A stretch of DNA of 64,000 nucleotides from NCBI GenBank assembly GCA_905209085.1, contig CAJLRM010000004.1, positions 62,001 to 126,000 on the forward strand, read 5' to 3'. The notes beneath the pieces are model-generated. The model was not told the origin of the DNA. It made no database searches and saw nothing but the letters and a program-made list of their open reading frames with translations. Made by a program: the position numbers and the translations under genes. Numbering within the stretch: the stretch's first letter is position 1; each line of letters starts with the position of its first letter. Below are positions 42,735 through 51,394 of this stretch, piece by piece. Source of the stretch: an uncultured Eubacteriales bacterium (GTDB taxonomy: Bacteria > Bacillota > Clostridia > Christensenellales > Borkfalkiaceae).

Positions 42735-45164
42735 ATGAGGAAACAATGTATAAGCGCGGCGCTTTGCACCCTGCTCTTGTTTGGCGCGTGCGGCTGCGGA
42801 AAAGAAAAGGACGCGGGAAAGGTAAACGTCTGGTCCTATACTTCCGCGCAGCGCATCCTGCGGGACAAAGAATACGAAGAAGCTTCGAAATATCCGGGGC
42901 GCATCGACATCTTTGCCTGCCGCAACGAAGAGGAATCCGCTCAGTTGATTCTTACGCCCGAAAACTCTGTAAACAGTTATAATCTGACTGTTTCCGATCT
43001 GAAAAATGCTTCCGGCGATATTTTGGAAGCAGACTGTTTTTCGGTATTTAATCAGAAATACAGAAACGTGACGGTGGCGTCCGACGGATATTCCGCAGGC
43101 TTGGGGTGGTATCCCGACGCGTTGCTCCCCATGAAAAAGGCGGTGGAATACGGCGAAAATAAGATCGGGAAAGGAGAAAATCAAGGCATCACGGTGAGTT
43201 GTAAAGTTTCTTCCGAACAACCCGCGGGAGTCTATTCGGGGACGTTTTCGCTGTTGATCGACGGAAAAATTTACGAAATTCCCGCCAGCGTCACGGTCAT
43301 CGATTATACGTTGACGGACGCCGTAACGGCAAAAAGCTGCTTTCTTCTCGGCAGAGGGTATCTCCAATTTTACGGGGACAGTACGATGGAGAATTACGAA
43401 CGCTATTGCGAGTATCTCATCGATCATCGCGTCATGCCGATGTATCTCCCCGCGCTCAATCTGGATGTGAACGCGTACACGGAATGCGCCTGCGAGTACG
43501 CGGCGCGCGAAGACGTAGCCTCTTTTGCGGTGCCCTATCGGGAAACGTATAATAAGACTTATAAAGACGCGGACGTGGATTGGGATTTTCTCTATCGGAT
43601 GACGGAATCCCTTGCGCTCAAATCCATAGAAACGGGCGTGAACATCATAGAAAAATGCTACTATTATTTCGGACTGATCGACGAGGCCCGTATGGCGGGT
43701 TTAGAAGACCGCGCGGCTCGTATCTGTCATCGGGCGTATCTCCTCGTCAACGAACTTGCGGATGATCTCTCCTCGAATGACTCCGTTACGGGAGAGATCA
43801 AAGAAGAAGTATGCGAGTCGCTCCGCGGGATTCCCTGTCTGGAAACGGGCGAATACACGGAAAGAATGCACAACGGAGGAAACGGCGTAAGAAATTGGTG
43901 CCCGCTCTTCAACTATTTCGATTCGGCGTCCTCCCGCGAGTTTTATCAAAATTTGGGGACGGAAACTTGGTGGTACGGCTGTATGGGTCCCAACAATCCG
44001 TATCCCACCTATCAGCTCGACGACGCGCTCGTCAATTCGAGGATCGTCAGCTGGATGCAGAAAGATTACGGCTTGTCGGGAAATCTTTATTGGGAAACCG
44101 TGTTTTGGACCCGCTATCGCAACGACGAGCGCGAAAAAACGGATGTTTACAACGGCGATCCCATGCATTTTCCGGGCGATAACGGGGATGGGTATCTGTT
44201 ATATCCCGGCGACGTTTACGGCATCGAAGGACCGGTGGGCAGTATAAGGCTGGAAAGTATCCGCGACGGCTTGGAAGAGTACGAGATGCTGGCCGAGATG
44301 GAGCGCGCTTATAAGGCGGCGGGACTCGAAAGCGACGATATCTTGCAAAATTGTTACGAAAGGCTGTATGCGGACGCCATGGTCACTGCGGACGCAGACG
44401 AATTTATGCAGGTGAGAAAGAATATGTACGGGGCGGCGGCGCTGTGCCAAAATTACGAAACGTATATTTCGGATATCCGTCAGGCCGACGGCAAGATGAT
44501 TTTTGAAATTCACGCGGGCGGCGCCACGACTTTGAAATGGGGCGGCAAAACTCTCAGCGGTCAGGATTCGGACAAAGAAGGGCTTAAACGCTATGAAGTG
44601 GAAGTGCCGCTCGACGGTGCGGATAATTCTTTCGTCCTCACGGCGGAGCGGGAAGGGCGAACGCAGACCATGACGCTGAATCTCGGCGGCAAAGTCACGC
44701 TGCTCACCACGCTGGCGGGCGAGGGCGCCATCGACTCCTTCTCTTCCGATATGGCGGCGCTTTCCGTGGTCGACGGGCAGACGCTGAGCGAAAAGCTGGA
44801 TCAAAACGTTCTCAAAGCGAGTTTTGCAGGCGGAACAGGAAAAGTGCAGTCGTTAAAATTTTCCGACGCAGGGCTTTCGCTTTTGCCGAACAGCAGCGAA
44901 ATGACTTTCGACGTCTACGCGGAGGAAAATGTAGAACTGACGGTATACGTTTCGGTGGCGGGGAAACCCGTGCTGATTCCGATCGGCGCGACGACGCTGA
45001 CTCGGGGATATCGGAAAGTGACTTTGTCCGGCATCGACGAACTATCTTGGGATACGTATGGAAAAATTAACTATATCGCTTTCCATTTCGGGTCCAAAGA
45101 AGACGGCGCAAGGGTGGTATATCTCGATAACATCGCTCTTCGGGCGCGGGAGGGAAAGGTATGA
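42735..45164 (+). CDS. GH123-like (DUF4091) glycoside hydrolase lipoprotein
   Basis: 809 residues with a lipobox near residue 20 (GACGC). An N-terminal beta domain (SAQLILTPEN) is followed by a catalytic barrel. Asp316-Glu317 in FGLIDEARM match the adjacent Asp-Glu pair of GH123, and the domain ends with GDGYLLYPGD and GSIRLESIRDGLEEYEML, the DUF4091 hallmark. Characterised GH123 enzymes are beta-N-acetylgalactosaminidases using substrate-assisted catalysis. A C-terminal beta-sandwich of about 150 residues may bind glycan. It overlaps the next gene by 4 bases. Activity on GalNAc is inferred from family only. Confidence 0.82.
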   Translation: MRKQCISAALCTLLLFGACGCGKEKDAGKVNVWSYTSAQRILRDKEYEEASKYPGRIDIFACRNEEESAQLILTPENSVNSYNLTVSDLKNASGDILEADCFSVFNQKYRNVTVASDGYSAGLGWYPDALLPMKKAVEYGENKIGKGENQGITVSCKVSSEQPAGVYSGTFSLLIDGKIYEIPASVTVIDYTLTDAVTAKSCFLLGRGYLQFYGDSTMENYERYCEYLIDHRVMPMYLPALNLDVNAYTECACEYAAREDVASFAVPYRETYNKTYKDADVDWDFLYRMTESLALKSIETGVNIIEKCYYYFGLIDEARMAGLEDRAARICHRAYLLVNELADDLSSNDSVTGEIKEEVCESLRGIPCLETGEYTERMHNGGNGVRNWCPLFNYFDSASSREFYQNLGTETWWYGCMGPNNPYPTYQLDDALVNSRIVSWMQKDYGLSGNLYWETVFWTRYRNDEREKTDVYNGDPMHFPGDNGDGYLLYPGDVYGIEGPVGSIRLESIRDGLEEYEMLAEMERAYKAAGLESDDILQNCYERLYADAMVTADADEFMQVRKNMYGAAALCQNYETYISDIRQADGKMIFEIHAGGATTLKWGGKTLSGQDSDKEGLKRYEVEVPLDGADNSFVLTAEREGRTQTMTLNLGGKVTLLTTLAGEGAIDSFSSDMAALSVVDGQTLSEKLDQNVLKASFAGGTGKVQSLKFSDAGLSLLPNSSEMTFDVYAEENVELTVYVSVAGKPVLIPIGATTLTRGYRKVTLSGIDELSWDTYGKINYIAFHFGSKEDGARVVYLDNIALRAREGKV

Positions 45165-46363
45165 AAAGGACTGGAAAAGTAATCTGCGCGATGATTGTGC
45201 TCCTTCAATCTGTCGCTGCCGTATCCTGCGGCGAACAACAAAGCCCTTCGGATCTTATTCTTCCCTCCGGCTATCGCTCGCTGTTCAATTTTGAAACATA
45301 TGCGGAATTCAACGGCGTGATGCAGCAGAATTATTTTGGAAAATATGCCCTTAATACTGAAACCCGGTATATCAAAAACGGCAAAGCGTCCGCACGGCTG
45401 GAACCGTGCGGAGAAGGATATGCCGATCCTTATTCTCGGCCCAGGCTGGTGATGTATCCCGCCAAAATCGCGGAGGAAAACGCGGATTTTTCCAAAGCGG
45501 AACGGGTTGTGTTCGACATTTATAATACGTCCGAAGAGAGCAAAAACTGTTATTTTTCCTTGGACGTGGCTTCCAGCGGAGATGTGCTCGCCACGGAATC
45601 CCGCACGTACGTTCTGCCGCCGAAAGCATGGAGCAAATGCGTATATGAAATCGAGTATGAAAAGCTGGCGTATATTTACGACTTTTCCTCTCTGGAATCT
45701 CTGACGCTGGAATTTGACGGACTTACCCCCGACGAACCCCGTACGACGTACTATCTGGATAACGTTCTGGTAAAAGAAACGGACGAAAAGAGAACGGTGA
45801 CGCCCATTGAACTCGCGGCGGATGAATTTTGTGATTTTGAAAAGGATTATCAGCGTTATTTATTCTATGTGACTGGTTACGGAGCCTATAAACCGTATGT
45901 GCCTGAAATTACCATCAATACGGATCCTCGCTACGTGTCGAGGGGAGAAAAATCTCTGAAATTACACATTCCCCACGGTACGGAAAACGAAAGCTGCTAT
46001 GTGAGGATCATGTTTTGCGAAGCTTTGGTCGAAAAAGCGAATTTGGCGGGACGAGGCGAAGAATACGAGATCGTTTTCGATTTATATAATGCCAGCGATT
46101 CGATATTTCATATCGAAAGCGACGTGAGGAGTGAGAAAAAGAGCTATGCGATCGCTTATACGCCCACGCCCAATAAATGGGTGGAATGTCGTCTGAGTCT
46201 TGCGGAGGCAAATAAGGCGAATCCTTCGAAAGAAGGAGAGGCATCCTTCCTTTCGCAGATCAAGTCCTATGAAATCACCTATGGCAATTTCGCGGGCAGC
46301 GGCGCCGAGGACGATAAAGATATCTATATCGATAATATCAGGCTGGAACTCAAAAAAGATTGA
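45161..46363 (+). CDS. Lipoprotein with two beta-sandwich (carbohydrate-binding-like) domains
   Basis: 400 residues with signal peptide and lipobox AVSC (Cys23). The mature part is two related domains, about residues 41-205 and 222-398. Each begins with an F-E pattern (FNFETYAEF; CDFEKDYQRY) and has a GKAS/GEKS-x-x-L strand. Each ends in a YLDNV/YIDNIRLE strand. This start-and-end pattern is seen in carbohydrate-binding modules of the galactose-binding-like fold. No catalytic motif is seen. Translation is coupled to the GH123-like gene by an ATGA overlap, so it likely presents glycan to that enzyme or to the transporter. Confidence 0.7.
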   Translation: MKRTGKVICAMIVLLQSVAAVSCGEQQSPSDLILPSGYRSLFNFETYAEFNGVMQQNYFGKYALNTETRYIKNGKASARLEPCGEGYADPYSRPRLVMYPAKIAEENADFSKAERVVFDIYNTSEESKNCYFSLDVASSGDVLATESRTYVLPPKAWSKCVYEIEYEKLAYIYDFSSLESLTLEFDGLTPDEPRTTYYLDNVLVKETDEKRTVTPIELAADEFCDFEKDYQRYLFYVTGYGAYKPYVPEITINTDPRYVSRGEKSLKLHIPHGTENESCYVRIMFCEALVEKANLAGRGEEYEIVFDLYNASDSIFHIESDVRSEKKSYAIAYTPTPNKWVECRLSLAEANKANPSKEGEASFLSQIKSYEITYGNFAGSGAEDDKDIYIDNIRLELKKD

Positions 46364-46539
46364 GAAGGGCGGCGATTTGTTAGCCGCAGGGCGACGAGTC
46401 AAAGAGTTTTCGTCCGAATATCGGCGTTTTCGCCTTAAAAAAGAATCGGTGGAGCAAATTCCCTCCTCCTAATATCTTTTTCGATTGTCGCCCCGGACAA
46501 TATGCGGTGTTACCTCAAATAAAAATAGGGAGAAAAGAA

Positions 46540-48951
46540 ATGAATAAACAGATTAAGAAAGTATTGCTTTCCTTGCTCGCGGCGGGCTGCGCCTTGTCCG
46601 TAGCCGCGTGCGCAAAGACAAAAACGCTCACCAAAGAAGAAGCGGAAGCACAGCTCGACGGATTTACTCTGCCCGATAATATCACGCAGGAAGTGGGCAG
46701 CGAATATGCCGTTCCTTCCCTCGCGGTGTTCGGAGAAGGCGGAGTCGAATATTCCGCAAGCGTTTCCGCTTCCTGCGGCGGGAAAGAAGTGAAAATCGTA
46801 GACGGAAAAATCAAATTGGACGAAGTGCGGGAATATACTCTCACGTACACCGTGGAGTATAAGGGATATACCTTTATTAAAACGATGAGCGTGGGCGTTA
46901 CGGATACGGGCAAACCGATTGTTTCCATTAAGGGTACGACAGCCAAGCATAAAGTGAACGAAGAAACGTCGTTGCCCGAATATGAAATTTTCGAGATCGG
47001 AGGCATTCAATCCGAAACAGTGGAAATTTATGATCCCGCGGGAAATAAGACGGACGTTTCGGACGGCAAATTCACGCCGAGTATGCGCGGCAAATATCGC
47101 ATGGTGGTGAAAGCGACGGATACATCGGGAAATACCGCCGAAGCGGAAACGTTTTTCTATGTTTCCGGCGACCGTTCGGAATTCGATGCCGTGGAAAATT
47201 TTGAAGAGGGCATGAACGAAAACTTCCTCTTTGGAGAAGGTTTGGATTTCCATCTGAAAGAAACGGACGGAAATTCCTATGCCTCCGTCAGCCTCGGCAA
47301 TATGTGGCCGCACGTCGTATTCGATAAAGACGCTTTTAAAGGCTATATGGCAAAAGGATACGATCAACTGCATCTTTCCCTTTGGGGGAGCAACGAAAGC
47401 TCTCATCTGTTCTATTACGAAAAAGCTCCCGACACCTACGTCTACGGCGAGCTGAACAAGGGCGTCAAGACGGAATTTTTTATCCCCGCGGCCGATCTCG
47501 AATATATGCTCGGAAACGACGGGATTTTCGAATTGATTTTCTTAAACGACAATCCCAATGAAACGTTTGATTTAAATATCGACGATATTTACGGCGTTTT
47601 CACGGGCGAAACGCTCAAACAACAGACGGCGTACGATGTTTCCGCGCTCGCGGAAAGTACGATTCCCGGCGTCGGGATTCTTTCCTATAAGGCGTACAAA
47701 GACGGCGAACTCGCGGCGCAGGGCAATGCCTCGGATAAATTTACGCCGCAGGAGGATGGAAAATATATCGTAGAGTTCCCTCTCTCGGACAATCGCGGAA
47801 CGGCAAGGATTTTCTGCAACGTCGTGACGGCAGCAGACTCGATAGGATTTGAAACGGGAACGAGCTCCGCGCTTGAATTCAAGGAATGTTCTGCGGAACT
47901 CTCGGAGGCACACGCAACGGAAGGAGCGAAGAGCCTCAAACTCTCCGTGTCTGTATCCCAAGGGTATCCGACGATAAAAATCAGTCGGTATTTCCTCGAA
48001 AACGTGTTTGCAAACAGCGAGGCGCTCGCCTTTGACGTCTTTTTGGATTGCACCGTTGCACACGATGGATATTACGAGTATGCCGCCGGAAAATATGAAT
48101 ATTTCCATCACGAATCGGCAAGCGCGCTGACCGTCGTCATCAAAAAAGAAGCTCTTGATTTTTTGCGTTCCGCCAATATGGAATTTTTAGAGTATGTAAT
48201 TATAAACGTCGATGCGGTGAACGAAAGTTTTTCCTTCTATATCGATAACTTCCGCGGGATGGATATCCGCGAGGACGCATATTATATCTCGCAAACGGAT
48301 TCCTTTAAAATAACGGCGCAAGGAATTAAAAAGATCTATCTCAACGGAGAAGATATCACCCTGCAAGCAAAGATCGGAGAATCGGGCGCGGAGCTTTCTG
48401 CTCAGATTTTGAAGGATCTTACGGGACTGAATACGATGATTGTCACAGCCGAATCGGGCGAGAGTATCTGTAAACTCGAAGTCATAGGCGATAAGCTCAG
48501 TTTTGAAGACGGAAACCTCACTTCCGCGCTGTCTTTCTCGGAAGTGGAAAAAGTCAATGTGGCGCTGGACTTTCCCTCGGACGGAACAAAAAGCCTTCAT
48601 CTGGTGATCAGTCAAAACGCGGGCTTCCCCAAGATCAAGATCGACCGCAGATTTTTGGAAAACGTATTTGCAAACACCGAAGCGGACGTCCTCTGTTTCG
48701 AAGTTCGCGCGTATCTTGCGCAAAAAGCGCACGAAGGGTACTATGAATACGGCGAGGGAGCGGACTATCATGTGGACAGATTTACGATTCAGCCGAATCA
48801 AACGATGACCATATCCGTAAAGAGAGAAGCCTTGGAATATCTGAAAGCAGGGCAAAAGACGACGCTCGATATCGTCATTCTCAACAGCGACAGTATGAAC
48901 GAGCCTTTCGAATTGTTCCTCGATAATTTCCGGGGCGAGAAAGCGGCGTAA
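46540..48951 (+). CDS. Large lipoprotein with Ig-like and repeated beta-sandwich domains
   Basis: About 803 residues with lipobox VAAC (Cys23). The N-terminal part (about 30-210) holds Ig-like segments (VGVTDTGKPIVSIKGT, VVKATDTSGNTAEAETFFYV). Three related beta-sandwich modules follow, at about 215-350, 435-573 and 653-801. The last two are clearly duplicated and share IKI-x-R-x-FLENVFAN, HxGYYEY and a closing YIDNFRG/FLDNFRG strand. No catalytic motif is visible; a surface glycan-binding or scaffold role is likely. AGGGAG precedes the ATG at 46540. The preceding 176 bases contain no gene. Confidence 0.72.
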   Translation: MNKQIKKVLLSLLAAGCALSVAACAKTKTLTKEEAEAQLDGFTLPDNITQEVGSEYAVPSLAVFGEGGVEYSASVSASCGGKEVKIVDGKIKLDEVREYTLTYTVEYKGYTFIKTMSVGVTDTGKPIVSIKGTTAKHKVNEETSLPEYEIFEIGGIQSETVEIYDPAGNKTDVSDGKFTPSMRGKYRMVVKATDTSGNTAEAETFFYVSGDRSEFDAVENFEEGMNENFLFGEGLDFHLKETDGNSYASVSLGNMWPHVVFDKDAFKGYMAKGYDQLHLSLWGSNESSHLFYYEKAPDTYVYGELNKGVKTEFFIPAADLEYMLGNDGIFELIFLNDNPNETFDLNIDDIYGVFTGETLKQQTAYDVSALAESTIPGVGILSYKAYKDGELAAQGNASDKFTPQEDGKYIVEFPLSDNRGTARIFCNVVTAADSIGFETGTSSALEFKECSAELSEAHATEGAKSLKLSVSVSQGYPTIKISRYFLENVFANSEALAFDVFLDCTVAHDGYYEYAAGKYEYFHHESASALTVVIKKEALDFLRSANMEFLEYVIINVDAVNESFSFYIDNFRGMDIREDAYYISQTDSFKITAQGIKKIYLNGEDITLQAKIGESGAELSAQILKDLTGLNTMIVTAESGESICKLEVIGDKLSFEDGNLTSALSFSEVEKVNVALDFPSDGTKSLHLVISQNAGFPKIKIDRRFLENVFANTEADVLCFEVRAYLAQKAHEGYYEYGEGADYHVDRFTIQPNQTMTISVKREALEYLKAGQKTTLDIVILNSDSMNEPFELFLDNFRGEKAA

Positions 48952-48983
48952 AAGGAACGAAAAATCCGAAAAAACGGGAGCGG

Positions 48984-49011
48984 CGGGACGGCGAGTACCG
49001 TCGTCCCGTTT
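48984..49011 (+). terminator. Hairpin between lipoprotein and GH123-like genes
   Basis: A 10-pair stem, CGGGACGGCG with CCGTCGTCCCG around a 5-base loop, followed only by TTT. It is probably a partial terminator that lowers expression of the next gene. Confidence 0.5.
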
Positions 49012-49029
49012 GCGTTGAGGAGTTTATGT

Positions 49030-50199
49030 ATGCAATTTTATATTTTGCCCAACACCGTTAAGCATAAATTCGGCGATCCCATCCCGCGCCAAACGCGGAT
49101 CTGCCTCGTCGGGGCAAAAGGGGAACGGGTGGCTTTTCAGGCGATTCTCCCGCAGGCGTTTCCTTGTGTAAAATTAACTGCGGACGGGACGTGGAAAACG
49201 CAGATTTTTTGGGAAAAATACGTGGATGTCGCGCAACCCTCCTCACAATTGACTGCCGCGGGAAAATATCCGGACGTCATGGTGGAAACGGGACTCGCGG
49301 AGGCTCGCGGGGAAAATTCATCCGAGTGCGGGGAAGGTCTGATCTGGTGTTTCGCGGATATTCCCGCCACCGCCGAACCCGGCAGTTATACGCTCACGCT
49401 CACGGCGGAAGCGGACGGCGAAAGGGCTTTTGTGCAGGCGGAAATAGAAGTTATGGATTTTTCCCTGCCGATCAGGAACGGCAACGTCACCTCTTTTGCA
49501 ATACGGGAGGATATGATACGCGGGAAAGGTGCGATTTGGAGAGCAAAGTACGAGGCGCTGGTCGAAGAACATTTAAAATACCGTCTTTCACCGACGAAAT
49601 TGGTCCCTTACGGACAATGGGAGCAGGCGGACGTGTTGGCGGCGGCGAAAAAAATGACCGCCGATGATCGCTGCGCGGCGTATTCTCTGCCTTATAAATC
49701 TTTTCTGGAAGACACGATCTACGAAAAAGGACAGGAATGTCTGGACGTGACATATTTGACGGAAGTTCTTACGCTATTGGCGGAAAACAGTACGGACGAG
49801 TGCAATCTTTTAAAAAAAGCGAATTTTTATATCACTTTTATCGACGAACCGACTCCCGAGAAATTTCATAGCGTGCGGCGGGTCTATCGGGAAATATACG
49901 AGGCTAAACGGGAGGTCGCAAAAGCGGTGGATTTTTCCGACAGGCGCGAGGTGGAAAACAGCCTGCTCACCTTGGACAATATCGTCACCGTCTTCCAGAA
50001 AGAGCCTATTTACGGTGAAGTGGACACCTGGTGTCCCACCTTTTGGGGATATTTTAAGCCCGAATACGTTTACGAAGCGGAAAAGCTGCGCGGATTGGGA
50101 AAAAGAACTGGTGGTATGGCTGTGTCGCGCCGCATACCCCGTTCCCAAATCTGCATACGGACAGTCCCATGCGCGACAGTCGGTTTGAAAGCTGGCTGA
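49030..50199 (+). CDS. GH123-like protein, N-terminal part (frameshifted)
   Basis: First part of a second GH123-like protein, without a signal peptide. The catalytic pair is Asp272-Glu273 in FIDEPTPEKFHSVRR, and the upstream barrel strands parallel the lipoprotein paralogue. From about residue 359 this frame runs into a nonsense tail of about 30 residues. The expected family motif WWYGC and the remaining domain continue in the -1 frame. Fusing the two frames gives about 780 residues, close to the 809 of the paralogue. The ATG at 49030 has GAGGAG 7 bases upstream. Without frameshifting, the product would lack the C-terminal half. Confidence 0.75.
   Translation: MQFYILPNTVKHKFGDPIPRQTRICLVGAKGERVAFQAILPQAFPCVKLTADGTWKTQIFWEKYVDVAQPSSQLTAAGKYPDVMVETGLAEARGENSSECGEGLIWCFADIPATAEPGSYTLTLTAEADGERAFVQAEIEVMDFSLPIRNGNVTSFAIREDMIRGKGAIWRAKYEALVEEHLKYRLSPTKLVPYGQWEQADVLAAAKKMTADDRCAAYSLPYKSFLEDTIYEKGQECLDVTYLTEVLTLLAENSTDECNLLKKANFYITFIDEPTPEKFHSVRRVYREIYEAKREVAKAVDFSDRREVENSLLTLDNIVTVFQKEPIYGEVDTWCPTFWGYFKPEYVYEAEKLRGLGKRTGGMAVSRRIPRSQICIRTVPCATVGLKAG
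50097..50103 (+). other. -1 frameshift site G GGA AAA
   Basis: In the incoming frame the codons are TTG GGA AAA AGA, giving the slippery heptamer form X XXY YYZ. A one-base slip backwards yields K-N-W-W-Y-G-C, restoring the family motif. A possible stem GGTATG/CATACC (50113-50138) starts 9 bases downstream. An indel in the A run, real or a sequencing error, is the simpler alternative. Confidence 0.5.
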
Positions 50200-51371
50200 G
50201 GTTTGCTTTCGATATTATAGGCAATCTCTATTGGGCCACGAATCTCACTAAAAAGTACGACGAGTCGAAAAAGGCGTATACGGATTGCGACGTTTTGCGG
50301 GAAACGCTGCTTTTTCCCGGCGCCTGCGGGGATGGTCTGCTCTTTTACACCGAAACGGAATATAACGCGCCGCTTCCTTCTCTCAGGCTTTTCAGTATGT
50401 TTTTGGGCTTGCAGGAATACGAGTATTTTTTGGCGGTAGACCGCGCCGCCCATGCCGCCCAAGGATATTATCTCAAAAAAATGGATGCGAGAGAGATGCT
50501 GGAATCTTTTTTTCTGCGCATAGCCAAAGGAACGATGCTGATTTACGATTTCGACGTCGAGGCGCTTCGACGAGAATTGGGCGGACACGTCGTATTCGCG
50601 GAAAATAACTTGTTCACGGAATGCAAAGCGGGAGAAAAAAGAAATCTTCTCTGTGTTTATTCTCCCGTAAACGCCGAAGTGATATGCGACGGCAGACGAG
50701 GGGAGGAAAGTCTTTCGGGCAAGGGAAAGAGGACCTGCTTTTTCCTGGCGCACGAAGTCCGTTTCGCCGAGATAGACGTGTCGTTAGACGGAAAGCATTT
50801 GAAATTAAGAAAATTTATCGATTCGCCTCGGAAATATCTTCCGCTGACTCATTTGAAAAGCAATACTCCGAAAATCGAATGCGGTAAAGCGTTAGAGGAA
50901 AAGGGGACGTATGTACGTTTGAAACCTTTTGTAAACGAAGAGCAGCCTTCTGTTTTTCTTCCCTTTCCCGCGAATCTCGCCGAGATAAATAGAATAGAGG
51001 TGGAAACGCAATCTTTTTCGGAAGACGCCCTCGTGCTGAATACGGTGCTGAAAGACTCTTCCGGCGGCAGATATTGGCCGGGATACGGAATCATACGCGA
51101 AAACGGGGACAGTAAAATTTCCGTCGCGGTGACGCGTTTGACTCAAAACAGGTTAAATTCGGATACGGACGCCGTTCCCTCTGAACGGGTGAAGGAAAAC
51201 GCGGCAGCCGCGGCTGCCTTTGATTTTGAAAACGTGGCGGGAATAGAATTGGTGTTTGGAAACAATGTGAAATTATTGGACGACAATCGGGAACGCCGGC
51301 GGGCGGAGTATTCCTTTCTCTTAAAAAGCGTTTCGATAACCTTTTTCGAAAAACAAGAAAAATATCGCTGA
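50169..51371 (+). CDS. GH123-like protein, C-terminal part (frameshifted)
   Basis: Second part of the GH123-like protein. The conserved frame enters at about 50100 with WWYGCVAPHTPFP, before the first ATG of this frame. FDIIGNLYWATNL and LLFPGACGDGLLFYTE (the GDGLL equivalent of the DUF4091 motif) follow, then PSLRLFSMFLGLQEYEYF. About 220 residues of C-terminal beta-sandwich, ending with a glycan-binding-like domain, complete the protein. There is no good ribosome binding site for an independent start near 50169. This half is therefore likely made only by frameshifting, or else the gene is a pseudogene. Confidence 0.75.
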   Translation: MRDSRFESWLRFAFDIIGNLYWATNLTKKYDESKKAYTDCDVLRETLLFPGACGDGLLFYTETEYNAPLPSLRLFSMFLGLQEYEYFLAVDRAAHAAQGYYLKKMDAREMLESFFLRIAKGTMLIYDFDVEALRRELGGHVVFAENNLFTECKAGEKRNLLCVYSPVNAEVICDGRRGEESLSGKGKRTCFFLAHEVRFAEIDVSLDGKHLKLRKFIDSPRKYLPLTHLKSNTPKIECGKALEEKGTYVRLKPFVNEEQPSVFLPFPANLAEINRIEVETQSFSEDALVLNTVLKDSSGGRYWPGYGIIRENGDSKISVAVTRLTQNRLNSDTDAVPSERVKENAAAAAAFDFENVAGIELVFGNNVKLLDDNRERRRAEYSFLLKSVSITFFEKQEKYR

Positions 51372-51394
51372 CGATTCTCACTCGGGAGGTTTTT

